A DNA stretch of 64,000 nt from Aestuariivirga litoralis (GTDB lineage Bacteria > Pseudomonadota > Alphaproteobacteria > Rhizobiales > Aestuariivirgaceae), in the NCBI RefSeq assembly GCF_003234965.1, contig NZ_QKVK01000001.1:372001-436000 (forward strand), written 5' to 3'. Positions within the stretch are counted from its first letter, which is position 1. Each line of letters begins with the position of its first letter. Below the pieces are notes generated by a model that saw only the letters and a list, made by a program, of their open reading frames with translations, made no database searches and was not told the DNA's origin. Both the position numbers and the translations under genes were made by a program. This document shows positions 56,257 to 64,000 of this stretch, piece after piece.

Positions 56257-56886
56257 CTAGATTCCCTGCTCCACCCGGTCCAGTTCCTTCAGCGCCGCCT
56301 TCACCTGTTCGAGCGTCGGGTTCACGGCGAGCGCCTCCTCATAGGCCTCGCGGGCGGCGGAATACTTCTTCTGGCGCTCGAAGATCATGCCCCTGCCGGC
56401 CAGCGCCCCGAAATGCCGTGGCTCCAGCTCCAGCACATGGTTGATGTCGGCCAGCGCCGCATCGTCCCGCTTCATCATGAAATAGAGGGTGGCACGCTTG
56501 TTCCAGGCCTCGGCGAAGTCCGGGTTGGCGCCGATCAGGCGGTTGAGGATGGACAGCGCCTCGGCCGGCGCACCATCCTCGATGGCCTGCTTGGCCTGGC
56601 CGAGCAGCACTTCCGCCGTGGGCGAGTCGGAGGCGCTCCACAGCGCCCAGATCTTCTCCTCCACCTCGCCGCCCTGCACGCCGGGCCGCCGCAATTCGGC
56701 GAACAGCACGTCCAGCTGGTCGGCCCGCTGCTCGGCGGGCTTCAGGGGCTTCACCGCCACGCTGGCCTCGGGCGCCGCAATGGCGGGCGCCTCCCCCGGC
56801 ACCGGCGCCTCCTCGGCCAGGGCGGCGGGGGCAAGAACGGCGGCGGTCAGAGCAAGGGCGGCAAGGCTGGCGAAACGGGCGCGCAT
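56257..56886 (-). CDS. exported TPR protein
   Basis: A 209-residue protein with an N-terminal signal peptide (ALTAAVLAPAALAEE, about residues 8-25) and an A/P-rich linker, then TPR units from about residue 55 to the end: AEVLLGQAKQAIEDGAPAEALSI, DFAEAWNKRATLYFMMKRDDAALADI and HFGALAGRGMIFERQKKYSAAREAYEEA. It would be a periplasmic adaptor. ATG at 56886 is preferred over GTG nine bases earlier. It resembles the other exported TPR protein at 8.1 kb in design but not in sequence. Confidence 0.82.
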   Translation of the reverse strand: MRARFASLAALALTAAVLAPAALAEEAPVPGEAPAIAAPEASVAVKPLKPAEQRADQLDVLFAELRRPGVQGGEVEEKIWALWSASDSPTAEVLLGQAKQAIEDGAPAEALSILNRLIGANPDFAEAWNKRATLYFMMKRDDAALADINHVLELEPRHFGALAGRGMIFERQKKYSAAREAYEEALAVNPTLEQVKAALKELDRVEQGI

Positions 56887-56918
56887 GGCGGTCACTCTAC
56901 ACCGCCTTTCATGGCAAC

Positions 56919-56957
56919 AAAAAGAGCGCCGTGGGCGGCATCCCGTCCACGGCGTTC
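56919..56957 (-). terminator. intrinsic terminator of rpmJ
   Basis: On the minus strand GAACGCCGTGG (from 56957) pairs with CCACGGCGCTC (to 56924), with one G-U pair, and is followed by TTTTT. It lies 24 bases after the rpmJ stop. Confidence 0.85.
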
Positions 56958-56980
56958 ACAAAACTGGCAACAGGGAATGC

Positions 56981-57106
56981 TTAGCCCTGGCGCGCCTTGA
57001 AGCGCGGGTTGGTCTTGTTGATGATGTAGATGCGGCCCTTGCGGCGCACCATGCGGTTATCGCGGTGGCGCTTCAGCAGGGACTTGAGCGAGTTACGGAC
57101 TTTCAT
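56981..57106 (-). CDS. rpmJ: 50S ribosomal protein L36, zinc-free form
   Basis: This 41-residue frame reads [20 protein letters not shown] and ends [12 protein letters not shown]; it is ribosomal protein L36 of the short C-minus (YkgO-like) type, with no zinc-binding cysteines, usual in alphaproteobacteria. It is strongly basic, as expected for an rRNA-binding protein. It has its own terminator and stands alone on the minus strand, divergent from the small membrane protein gene. Both L31 and L36 here are zinc-independent. Confidence 0.96.
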   Translation of the reverse strand: MKVRNSLKSLLKRHRDNRMVRRKGRIYIINKTNPRFKARQG

Positions 57107-57217
57107 GGACTTCACCTGATAATTCAGGCAGAAGGAGCCCGGCTCCGGTCCGCCTGTTGAACACTGGCGGGGTCTTTAGCGGGGTCACCCTGACCTGTCA
57201 ACCAATCCGCCTCTCCG

Positions 57218-57451
57218 ATGACCGAGCTCTTCAACAACTCCGAATTCCTGATCACGCTTGCCCTGTTCCTCGCCTGTGCCGCCATCGTCGTTGGCCTCGG
57301 CTGGCTGGAGCGCCGCCCCCGCAAGGACCTCACCCCGCGCCTCATCCCCACCACGCCCGTCCTGCTGGTGTTTGGATTCGTTGGACTTTTGGCCCTGGTG
57401 CATTTGCTCAACATGTATGGCATCCACACCGGAAACCGCCCGAGGATCTGA
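57218..57451 (+). CDS. small membrane protein, hypothetical
   Basis: A 77-residue protein with two hydrophobic helices, about residues 10-28 and 45-65, joined by a basic loop (ERRPRKDLTPRLIPTT). The N terminus is polar (MTELFNNSE), so both ends should lie on the same side of the membrane. It was not assigned to a family. It is six bases before the MaoC gene and probably shares its transcript. Confidence 0.75.
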   Translation: MTELFNNSEFLITLALFLACAAIVVGLGWLERRPRKDLTPRLIPTTPVLLVFGFVGLLALVHLLNMYGIHTGNRPRI

Positions 57452-57457
57452 CGCCAC

Positions 57458-57898
57458 ATGCTGCCGCCCAGCCAGACGCTGTATTTCGAAGACCTCGCCC
57501 TCGGCATGACCGAGACCTACGTCAAGGAAGTGAAATCCTCCGACGTCGTGGGCTTCGCCGAAATCTCGGGCGACCGCAACCCCATCCACCTCTCCGAGCA
57601 TTTCGCCGCCCGCACCCCCTTCGGCGGTCGGATCGCGCATGGCCTCTACACCGCGAGCCTCATCTCGGCGGTGATCGGAACGAGGCTCCCTGGCCCCGGT
57701 GCGGTCTACCTGTCCCAGACGCTGAACTTCAAGGCGCCGGTCCGCATCGGCGACATGGTGGAAGCCTCCGTCGAGGTGGTCGAACTGGTCGAGAAGGGCC
57801 GCCGCGTCAAGCTCGCCTGCCGCTGCAAGGTCGGCGACACGCTGGTGCTCGAGGGCGAGGCGCTGGTCAAGGTGCCGGGCAAGCCCGAGGGCTACTGA
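57458..57898 (+). CDS. MaoC family dehydratase, (R)-enoyl-CoA hydratase-like
   Basis: A 146-residue hot-dog fold hydratase. The catalytic pair is in SGDRNPIHL: Asp39 and His44, spaced as in the PhaJ hydratase, followed by RTPFGGRIAHGLYTASLISAV. It adds water to trans-2-enoyl-CoA to give (R)-3-hydroxyacyl-CoA, which feeds polyhydroxyalkanoate or fatty-acid pathways; no phaC gene is in the window. RBS context is weak. It may be translated with the small membrane protein before it. Confidence 0.9.
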   Translation: MLPPSQTLYFEDLALGMTETYVKEVKSSDVVGFAEISGDRNPIHLSEHFAARTPFGGRIAHGLYTASLISAVIGTRLPGPGAVYLSQTLNFKAPVRIGDMVEASVEVVELVEKGRRVKLACRCKVGDTLVLEGEALVKVPGKPEGY

Positions 57899-57960
57899 GC
57901 CTGCTTGACTCCTGAGGTAGCCCCTCTAGCCTTCCGGAAAAATTCCGGGAGGACTCCTCA

Positions 57961-58413
57961 ATGCTGCGCAACTTCGACAACCGCCTCAACGCGGACGTGA
58001 TCCGCTGTCTCCGCGCCATGGGCCATGGCGATGACCTGATCATTTCCGACACCAACTTCCCCGCCGACTCGGTGGCGCGCCACACGGTCACGGGCGAACT
58101 CCTGCGCATGGACAACCTCACGGCGGCGGAAGCCATCGATGCCATCCTCTCGGTCATGCCGCTCGATTCATTCGTCGAGAAACCCGCCGAGCGCATGGAA
58201 ATCGTCGGCAAGCCCGATGACATCCCGCCGGTGCAGCAGGAAGTCCAGAAGGTCATCGACAAGTGGGAAGGCAAGTCCCTGCCGATGGGCTCGGTCGAGC
58301 GCTTCGCCTTCTACGAGAAGGCACGCAACGCCTATGCCGTCATCGTCACCGGCGAGACGCGCTTCTATGGCTGCTTCATCCTCAAGAAGGGCGTGATCCC
58401 GCCGAAGGCTTGA
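57961..58413 (+). CDS. RbsD/FucU-type sugar mutarotase
   Basis: A 150-residue protein of the RbsD/FucU family, which interconvert anomers of ribose, fucose or related sugars. GHGDDLIISDTNFPADSVARH is the family's first core, with the conserved His/Asp residues, and ERFAFYEKARNAYAVIVTGETRFYGCFILKKGVI is the second core. GGGAGGA lies just upstream of the ATG. It is six bases before a ribokinase gene, so the two form a sugar-entry pair, although no sugar ABC transporter is in the window. Confidence 0.9.
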   Translation: MLRNFDNRLNADVIRCLRAMGHGDDLIISDTNFPADSVARHTVTGELLRMDNLTAAEAIDAILSVMPLDSFVEKPAERMEIVGKPDDIPPVQQEVQKVIDKWEGKSLPMGSVERFAFYEKARNAYAVIVTGETRFYGCFILKKGVIPPKA

Positions 58414-58418
58414 GTGCA

Positions 58419-59336
58419 ATGACCAGGGGCATCGCCATCCTCGGCATCTTCGTCGCCGATCTCGCCTTCCGTGCCAACCGCCAGCCGGTGATGGGTGAAA
58501 CCCTCATGGGCTCGGGCTTCAAGATGGGCCCCGGCGGCAAGGGCTCCAACCAGGCCGTCGCCGCCGCACGCGCGGGAGGGTCGGTCAGCTTCATCTCGCG
58601 ACTCGGCAAGGACGCCTTCGGCGACATCGCGATTGCGACGTGGAAGGCCGAAGGCATAGCACCCCACGTGGCGATCGCGCCCGACGAGCCGACGGGGGCG
58701 GCCTATATCTTCGTCAGCGACGAGACGGGCGAGAATGCGATCATCGTGGTGCCGGGCGCCGCGGGCGGCCTCTCCGCGACAGACGTCGACGCCGCGAGGG
58801 GCGCCATCGAGGCTGCGAAGGTCTTCGTCACCCAGCTCGAACAACCCATCGCCGCTGCCCGCCGGGGCCTCGAGATCGCGCGCGCCGCAGGTGTCGTCAC
58901 GGTCTTCAACCCGGCCCCCGCCGCCCCCGTGCCGGATGATCTCTACGCGCTCTGCGACTGGGTGATCCCCAACCAGACGGAAGCCGCTGCCCTCACGGGC
59001 CTTCCCGTCGACACCGAGGACCAGGCCCGCAAGGCCGGTGACGCGCTTCTGGCCAAGGGCGCGCGCAACGCCCTCATCACGCTCGGCGCGCGCGGCGCGC
59101 TGCTTCACAACGCACAAGGCTCGGTGCTCATCCCATCCTTCAGCGCGGGCAAGGTGGTGGAGACAGCGGGCGCCGGCGACGCCTTCGTCGGCGCCTTCGC
59201 CACGGCGCTGGCCGAAGGCATGGACCCCGCCGCCGCCGCCCGCTTCGGCTGCGCCGCCGCCGGCATTTCCGTCACCCGCCCCGGCACCGCCCCCGCGATG
59301 CCGACTCGGCAGGAGATCGAGACGCTGCTCGGGTAA
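58419..59336 (+). CDS. ribokinase / PfkB family carbohydrate kinase
   Basis: A 305-residue PfkB-family sugar kinase. The substrate-binding start has GPGGKGSNQAVAAARAGG, and the anion hole and catalytic base are in ETAGAGDAFVGAF, where the aspartate removes the sugar proton. WVIPNQTEAAALTG is the typical middle motif. It phosphorylates a sugar such as ribose at the terminal hydroxyl. It follows the RbsD-like gene closely, which makes ribose or a similar pentose the likely substrate. Confidence 0.9.
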   Translation: MTRGIAILGIFVADLAFRANRQPVMGETLMGSGFKMGPGGKGSNQAVAAARAGGSVSFISRLGKDAFGDIAIATWKAEGIAPHVAIAPDEPTGAAYIFVSDETGENAIIVVPGAAGGLSATDVDAARGAIEAAKVFVTQLEQPIAAARRGLEIARAAGVVTVFNPAPAAPVPDDLYALCDWVIPNQTEAAALTGLPVDTEDQARKAGDALLAKGARNALITLGARGALLHNAQGSVLIPSFSAGKVVETAGAGDAFVGAFATALAEGMDPAAAARFGCAAAGISVTRPGTAPAMPTRQEIETLLG

Positions 59337-59377
59337 CGCAACCCACCTCGCGCTTCGCATCTCCTCTCTTCATCTTT

Positions 59378-59440
59378 GCCGGGCCTGACCCGGCGACCCT
59401 TTTTGTCAGCCGCAAGAAGATGCCCCGGTCAAGCCGGGGC
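59378..59440. repeat. pair of REP-like palindromes between convergent genes
   Basis: GCCGGGCCTGACCCGGC (59378-59394) and GCCCCGG-TCAAG-CCGGGGC (59422-59440) are two short palindromes of the kind dispersed through Hyphomicrobiales genomes. The first is followed by CCCTTTTTG and may terminate the ribokinase transcript. Confidence 0.6.
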
Positions 59441-59472
59441 AAGGTGAATGGCGAGGGTGGATCTTTCCTCCC

Positions 59473-60792
59473 TCACTCCCGCACGAAATGCAGCTTCCTG
59501 AACTCCCGGCGGAACGCCGCCACCTCGGGGGCAACCGACTGCGCGGCGCGGCGCTGCAGCAGCACGTCGGCGATGAAACGCGCCACCTGCCCCATGTGCT
59601 GCGGCCCCATGCCCCAGCGCACGATCTCGGGCGTGCCCAGGCGCAGCCCGTTGAGATCGCCCGCCACCTCGGCAATGGGCAGCCCGATGCCGCAGGCCAG
59701 CACGTTGGCCTCGCGCAACAGCTTCGAGGCCGCCTGCCCGCCGCCGAACGCCGCCGCCTCCACCGCCACCTGGTGCGAGGTGGTGAAGCCCTTGTCCGCG
59801 CCATGCACCGGCACGCCCTCGTCCGCCAGCGCGGTGGCCAGCGCATGCGCCGTCTCGGCCATGATGTGCGCATAGTCGTGGCCATGCACCTTCCAGTCCA
59901 GCAGCGTCATGGCGAGGGCGGCTGATTTCGCCGCATCGAAATTGGCCGTGAGGCCGGGGAAGGCAATGGCATCGATGCGTTCGGCAATTGTGGCATCATT
60001 GGTCAGGATCAGCCCCGCCGGGGGCCCGCCAAGGCTCTTGTAGGTGCTCATGCTCATCACGTGGGCACCTTCTTCCAGCGGCTGCTGCCACGCCTTGCCG
60101 GCGATCATGCCCGACATGTGCGCGGCGTCATACATCACGAGCGCCCCCACCTCGTCGGCAATGGCGCGGATCTCGCGCAGCGGGTGGCGGAACAGGTTGA
60201 GACTGCCGCCGATGGTGATGAGCCTTGGCCGCAGCCGATGCGCATCGGCGCGCAGCTGCACCACGTCCACCGTGAAGTTCGCCGCATCGACGGGGGCGGG
60301 ATGCGTGGTGAGGCCATAGAGCCCCGCCGCCCCCGCGCCATGATGCGTCACGTGCCCGCCGATTGAGGCAGGTGGCGCGATGATCGTGTCGCCCGGCTTC
60401 GCCGCCGCCATGAACACATAGAGATTGGCCAGTGCGCCGGAGGCGATGCGGATCTCGGCGAAGCGCGCGTTGAACACCTCCGCCGCCAGTTCCGCCGCCA
60501 TGATCTCGATCTTCTCGATGCCCTCGAGCCCCATCTCGTACTTGTCGCCGGGATAGCCGAGCGAGGGCCTCGACCCGATGCCGGAGGCGAGCAGCCGCTC
60601 GGCCTTCGGGTTCAGCATGTTGGTGGCGGGGTTGAGGTTGATGCATTCACGCTCGTGGATCCTCGCATTCTCGGCCACGAAGCCCAGCAGCGCCTGTTCG
60701 TTCTCGTCCGCACTCGCCTGCGCCACATGCGATGCGACCAGCTGGACGTAGCTCTCGGGGCCCGCTGGAACCCATTGACGCCGCTGCAACAT
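59473..60792 (-). CDS. serine hydroxymethyltransferase-family PLP enzyme, divergent
   Basis: A 439-residue fold-type I PLP enzyme. RPSLGYPGDKYEMGLEGIEKIE aligns with the SHMT region EGYPGKRYYGG, and YDAAHMSGMIAG with the SHMT cofactor-site segment. The PLP lysine is in MSTYKSLGGPPAG; normal SHMT has a THKTLxGPRGG motif there, so the threonines, histidine and arginine around the lysine differ. Canonical SHMT starts near the same place. It may use a different amino acid (for example an alpha-methylated or beta-hydroxylated one). A normal glyA is presumably elsewhere. The neighbour downstream on the transcript is unclear; the upstream one is a hypothetical. Confidence 0.8.
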   Translation of the reverse strand: MLQRRQWVPAGPESYVQLVASHVAQASADENEQALLGFVAENARIHERECINLNPATNMLNPKAERLLASGIGSRPSLGYPGDKYEMGLEGIEKIEIMAAELAAEVFNARFAEIRIASGALANLYVFMAAAKPGDTIIAPPASIGGHVTHHGAGAAGLYGLTTHPAPVDAANFTVDVVQLRADAHRLRPRLITIGGSLNLFRHPLREIRAIADEVGALVMYDAAHMSGMIAGKAWQQPLEEGAHVMSMSTYKSLGGPPAGLILTNDATIAERIDAIAFPGLTANFDAAKSAALAMTLLDWKVHGHDYAHIMAETAHALATALADEGVPVHGADKGFTTSHQVAVEAAAFGGGQAASKLLREANVLACGIGLPIAEVAGDLNGLRLGTPEIVRWGMGPQHMGQVARFIADVLLQRRAAQSVAPEVAAFRREFRKLHFVRE

Positions 60793-60818
60793 GCCTGACC
60801 GCCCCCCGTTCTTTCGGG

Positions 60819-61364
60819 TCAGTCTAGGCTGGCCAGCGCCCGTTCCACAATCGCGCGTTCGCCGGGGTCGAGGCGCAGCACCGCGGTGGGATGGTGCGTC
60901 TGCAGGCGGTCCGCCGCATGGTCGCACAGCGTCAGGTAACGCGCCGCACCGCGGCGCGTGTCCAAGAGCCTTCGCGTGCCGCACAGCGATTCGAGCTGCC
61001 CCACCAGGTAACCCGCATCGGCAACGGGGTCCGCCGCGGCGAGCGCGCTGCGCGACGTGGCCGTTCCGCGGGTGGTGAGCCGCAGCGCCTGCAGCGCCGG
61101 CAGCAGCTCCGCCGGGGCCTGCGCCCGCATCGCGGCGATGAGGCCAGCACCCCCGTCGGCCTCGGCGTCGATGCCGTGCTTCAGCGCCTGGTGGCGCGCG
61201 AAGCCCGCGGCATAGCCGGCAGCGAAGCGCGCGTCGCCGGCCTCCTGCTCGCGCAGCGCGGCCAATGCAGCCGCCACCGCCTTGCGCAGCACCGCAGCAG
61301 CGCGGTCCTCGCCCGCCGCCATGGGCACCACCGCCACGTCGAGGCGCGGCTTGCGGCGGTTCAT
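60819..61364 (-). CDS. hypothetical helical protein
   Basis: A 181-residue protein not assigned to a family. It is almost entirely helical and rich in alanine, arginine and leucine, with short polar stretches (RRKPRLDVAVVPMAAGEDRA, RGAARYLTLCDHAADRLQTHH). No signal or membrane helix is present. ATG at 61364 follows GGAGAGAG; a longer open frame upstream has no ribosome site and includes a terminator-like hairpin. It ends 26 bases before the SHMT-like gene starts, so the two are probably co-transcribed. Confidence 0.6.
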   Translation of the reverse strand: MNRRKPRLDVAVVPMAAGEDRAAAVLRKAVAAALAALREQEAGDARFAAGYAAGFARHQALKHGIDAEADGGAGLIAAMRAQAPAELLPALQALRLTTRGTATSRSALAAADPVADAGYLVGQLESLCGTRRLLDTRRGAARYLTLCDHAADRLQTHHPTAVLRLDPGERAIVERALASLD

Positions 61365-61408
61365 GTTGATCTCTCTCCAGCCCATGGCCGGTGTTCTAGG
61401 AAATGCCA

Positions 61409-61432
61409 GGGGCCGCGGCAAGCCGCGGCCCC
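61409..61432 (-). terminator. terminator-like GC hairpin
   Basis: GGGGCCGCGGC (61409-61419) pairs perfectly with GCCGCGGCCCC (61422-61432). It lies 19 bases after the stop of the binding-protein gene. The T-tract is weak (CATTTCC), so it may be a leaky terminator. Confidence 0.5.
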
Positions 61433-61451
61433 GTCGCAGTCTGCGGTCTGT

Positions 61452-62258
61452 TCACTGGGCCTTGGGCAGCGTCATCTTGCCCACGAGCTGCGGGTACTTG
61501 CTGGTGATCTCGTCGAACTTGCCGGCCTTGGCCATGGCGGTGATGGCGGCGTTGAGCTTGTCCTTCAGCGCCGTGTCTTCCTTGCGCAGGCCGATGCCCA
61601 CGCCCTCGCCATAGATGCCGGGGTCGTCCTTCGGCTTGTCGACGATGCCCTTCAGCTCGCAGCAGGCCTTGCCCTGGTCGGTGTCGAGGAAGTCATAGAG
61701 GGCGGAGCTGTTGGCCAGCACATAGTCGAGGCGGCCGGCGGCGAGGTCGTTGTTGGCCTCGTCCTGCGTCGAATAGGTCTTGAGCTCGACGCCCGACGGC
61801 ACCAGGTACTTGGTGGCATAGCGCTCATGCCCGGTCGACACCTGCACGCCCAGCATCTTGCCCTTCATGTGGTCGGGCGTGGTGTCCTTGTCGCCGTCCT
61901 TGGGGCCGATGATGGCGGGCGGCGTGTCATAGTAGAACTGGGTGAAGTCGATCACTTCCTTGCGCTTCTCGGTGACCAGCATGGAGGCGACGATCATGTC
62001 GATCTGCTTCGCCGTGAGGGCGGGGATGATGCCGTCCCAGGCGGTGGCGACGACCTCGCACTTCTCCTTCACCTCGGCGCAGATCGCCTCGGCGAAATCG
62101 ATCTCCCACCCGACCCACTTGCCGGTCGCGTCCTGCGAGGCGAAGGGCGGATAGGGCTCGGCGGCGATGCCGACCTTCAGGTCGGCCATGGCAGGAGCTG
62201 AGGTTGCAAGGAGGGCCGCGACTGCGGCTCCAATGGCAAGGCGGCTGGTCCACATCAT
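61452..62258 (-). CDS. amino-acid ABC transporter substrate-binding protein
   Basis: A 268-residue periplasmic binding protein of the polar amino acid family (SBP_bac_3). A signal peptide ends at about residue 25 (AMADLKVG). The typical first strand GIAAEPYPPFASQDATGKWVG and the middle region AWDGIIPALTAKQIDMIVASM match the family, as does the late EGVGIGLRKEDTALKDKLN. It would deliver an amino acid to a permease, but no permease or ATPase gene is next to it. GGGAGAACG lies before the first ATG at 62258. Confidence 0.92.
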   Translation of the reverse strand: MMWTSRLAIGAAVAALLATSAPAMADLKVGIAAEPYPPFASQDATGKWVGWEIDFAEAICAEVKEKCEVVATAWDGIIPALTAKQIDMIVASMLVTEKRKEVIDFTQFYYDTPPAIIGPKDGDKDTTPDHMKGKMLGVQVSTGHERYATKYLVPSGVELKTYSTQDEANNDLAAGRLDYVLANSSALYDFLDTDQGKACCELKGIVDKPKDDPGIYGEGVGIGLRKEDTALKDKLNAAITAMAKAGKFDEITSKYPQLVGKMTLPKAQ

Positions 62259-62519
62259 GGTCGTTCTCCCGGTGCTGCTGCTGATGTTCCCGTCACGTCG
62301 GAAGAAAGCTCCTGAGGGGAAACTTTCTTTCATGAGGGAAACTGCATGAAACCAAGTCTCTCGGCAAGATGGTAAGTTGCTTTCAAGCCAGTCATTCATG
62401 CCGTCACGGCAATCGCCGCGCGCAGCGGCGCTTGACCCTGCCACCGCAGCGGCAATAGGTTGGCCTGCGGCAGCGGCGTCGATGGTCTTCGCCCGCGCCC
62501 ACAGGCGGCCAGACCCGAC

Positions 62520-62894
62520 GTGACGGACTTCGCCCTTCTGCTTCTTCTCGCCGGCTTCCAGGTGAAGCACGTGCTGGGCGACTATGTGTTCCAGAACGCC
62601 TATATCCTCGAGCATCGCCGCATCTGGGGCCATCCCGGCGGCCTGCTGCACGTGGCCATCCACGCCGCGCTGACGCTGCCCCTGCTGGTCGCGGCGGGGG
62701 TGCAGGGCGCGCTGTTCCTCGCCATCCTGCTCGGCGAGGCGGTGTTCCACTATCACGTCGACTGGGTGAAGGACGGCTGGATCTACCGCGAGGGCTGGAC
62801 CACGCAGGACAAGCAATACTGGTGGCTCACCGGGGCAGACCAGATGCTGCACCAGCTGTCCTATCTCGTCATCGCTGGCGTGATCGCGGCCTAG
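62520..62894 (+). CDS. DUF3307 membrane protein
   Basis: A 124-residue integral membrane protein of the DUF3307 family. Three to four hydrophobic helices are seen; conserved text includes KHVLGDYVFQNAYIL, AIHAALTLPLLV and YHVDWVKDGWIYREGWTTQDKQYWWLTGADQMLHQL. The WVKDGW and HQL motifs are family marks. Start GTG at 62520. Function unknown. The stop overlaps the convergent permease gene by four bases. Confidence 0.82.
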   Translation: MTDFALLLLLAGFQVKHVLGDYVFQNAYILEHRRIWGHPGGLLHVAIHAALTLPLLVAAGVQGALFLAILLGEAVFHYHVDWVKDGWIYREGWTTQDKQYWWLTGADQMLHQLSYLVIAGVIAA

Positions 62895-64000
62895 GCGCTG
62901 CTGTCGACGCGGAACTGCAGGTAGTCGCCCTGGGTATACTGCAGGTGCTTCAGCTCCTTCGTCACCCCCGCCAGCAGGCGGATCGCCAGGTTCCCGCCAT
63001 CCTCCGCCGGCGGAGCAACTGACGCGGCGGCAACCAGCTCCTCGAGGTTGCGCTCGGAAGGCCCCGTCACCATCTCGACCTCGGCCTCGCCCTTCGTCTC
63101 CTTCAGCCGCACGATCAGCCTGCCCTTGCCCCTGGCGCCCGTCGCCTCGCGCTCCTCGCACAGGAAGATCACCGCCTCCTCGATCGCCAGCATCAGCCGG
63201 TTCTCGGCCGGCCCGTCCCAGCCCACGCGGCGGGCGAAGCGCGCCACGGTCTCGTTGAGGGCGATCACGGCGCGCGGGCTCAGGGGGACGCTCACCCGGT
63301 CCTGCGGCCCCCTGCGCCAGGTGATGATCAGCATCATGATCATGGCGGTGACGCCGCCCACCGTGGTGCCGTTGGAGAAGATGGTCTGCAGCCAGGACGG
63401 CATGATCTCGTTCATCAGCCCGCCCGACTGCGCCGAAAGCCCGATCCAGAAGCTGAGGCACACCGCGAGTCCCACCTCGAAGCCCAGCCCCTCCTCGTTC
63501 ACCAGCCTGATGCCATGGCCGAAGATGATGACGATGAGGATCAGGATATAGGCCCCCACCACCTGGCTCGGGATCGCTGCGACGCCCGCCCCGATCTTGG
63601 GCGAGAAGGCCAGCAGGATGAGGAACAGCCCGCCCCACAGCCCCACCCGGCGCGAGGCGACGCCGGTGATCTCCGACACGGCGAGCGAGGTCGAGAACAC
63701 GGTGTTGGGCACCGTGCCGAGGAGCGCGGCGAAGATCGAGCCCGTGCCATCGGCGTTGATCGCCCCCTGCACCGAGCGGAAGTCGATCGGCCGCTCCTTG
63801 CGGTGCGACATGCGCTGCGCCGAGATGCCGTCGGCATAGGTCTCCATGCAGCCGACGAGGCTCAGCAGCGCGAAGGCCGGAACGAGGCTCCAGAAGCGTG
63901 CATCGAAGCTGAGGTCGAGGCCGGGCCAGCCCTCGCCGGGAATGCCCAGCCACGGTGCCGCCACGACCTTGGAGACATCGAGATGCCCGAACCACGTGGC
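62891..64000 (-). CDS. NCS2 xanthine/uracil permease with ATPase-like tail, 5' end beyond the window
   Basis: The frame runs off the right edge, so the N terminus is missing; about 369 residues are seen. Residues from the right edge to about 250 are six or so transmembrane segments of the SLC23/NCS2 permease family (ETYADGISAQRMSHRK, GLLGTVPNTVFSTSLAV-like GTVPNTVFS, SQVVGAYILILIVIIFG). The last 130 residues are soluble: ALNETVARFARRVGW, LMLAIEEAVIFLCEE and DGGNLAIRLLAGVTKELKHLQYTQGDYLQF resemble an RsbW-type HATPase domain, but the N-box asparagine is not present. It may import a purine or pyrimidine under nucleotide control. Confidence 0.85.
   Translation of the reverse strand, partial: ATWFGHLDVSKVVAAPWLGIPGEGWPGLDLSFDARFWSLVPAFALLSLVGCMETYADGISAQRMSHRKERPIDFRSVQGAINADGTGSIFAALLGTVPNTVFSTSLAVSEITGVASRRVGLWGGLFLILLAFSPKIGAGVAAIPSQVVGAYILILIVIIFGHGIRLVNEEGLGFEVGLAVCLSFWIGLSAQSGGLMNEIMPSWLQTIFSNGTTVGGVTAMIMMLIITWRRGPQDRVSVPLSPRAVIALNETVARFARRVGWDGPAENRLMLAIEEAVIFLCEEREATGARGKGRLIVRLKETKGEAEVEMVTGPSERNLEELVAAASVAPPAEDGGNLAIRLLAGVTKELKHLQYTQGDYLQFRVDSSA

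Noticed and set aside
62259-63995. Long upstream extension of the amino-acid binding protein frame
   Set aside because: It lies in another frame of the NCS2 permease gene and lacks protein character; the signal peptide begins at 62258.

Overview
The window is GC-rich chromosomal DNA from an alphaproteobacterium, most likely of the order Hyphomicrobiales (Rhizobiales). This rests on a set of clade-typical genes: an RcdA/DUF1465 gene next to a DUF1192 gene, GapR (DUF2312) with DUF1244, an aa3-type oxidase subunit IV gene in front of a three-subunit transhydrogenase operon (pntAA-pntAB-pntB), a 41-residue zinc-free L36, a TacA-like regulator, and CtrA-like TTAA-N7-TTAA sites. No rRNA, tRNA, CRISPR array, insertion sequence or integrase was found. 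The left edge cuts a flavin oxidoreductase and the right edge cuts an NCS2 permease.

Layout. 1-6.3 kb holds small-molecule metabolism: two SDR enzymes, a GNAT, an MFS carrier, a DUF2189 membrane protein and a quinone oxidoreductase. 6.3-9.6 kb holds a probable three-hairpin small RNA (resembling the AbcR/alpha-r15 family), RcdA, a transglycosylase with a SPOR-like end, small exported proteins and L31. 9.7-13.8 kb holds an ABC exporter and a MotA-like/OmpA-like pair. 13.8-16.9 kb is a compact, translationally coupled type III polyketide synthase - methyltransferase - MFS operon that probably makes, methylates and moves a phenolic lipid or pyrone. 17-19.2 kb is the threonine-to-glycine pair tdh-kbl. 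19.2-28.8 kb holds an L,D-transpeptidase, trmFO, pepF, the pnt operon and a TPC-type metal ATPase. 29-34.4 kb holds a sigma-54 activator and two cell-wall genes, one behind a perfect CtrA-like box.

The most distinctive part is 34.4-51.4 kb, a surface-polysaccharide locus of two divergent operons. The leftward one encodes an 856-residue membrane protein, a second polytopic membrane protein, a sugar epimerase and a GtrB-like glycosyltransferase. The rightward one encodes RfbF, RfbG and RfbH (CDP-4-keto-3,6-dideoxyhexose pathway), a thiamine-diphosphate enzyme that may add a two-carbon branch to that sugar as YerE does, a GtrA-like flippase, a 1016-residue FkbM methyltransferase / three-repeat / glycosyltransferase fusion, a DxD glycosyltransferase and an O-acyltransferase. 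Most neighbours overlap by 4-7 bases, so they are probably made together. The likely product is a surface glycan carrying a branched, methylated and acylated deoxysugar.

51.4-64 kb is mostly housekeeping: GapR operon, pyruvate kinase, RbsD/ribokinase, MaoC hydratase, rpmJ, a divergent SHMT-family enzyme, an amino-acid binding protein and the cut NCS2 permease, which carries an unusual cytosolic ATPase-like tail. A glycine-rich phage-adhesin-like protein stands alone at 55.4-56.2 kb. Assignments come from reading motifs and recalled families. No database search was run.
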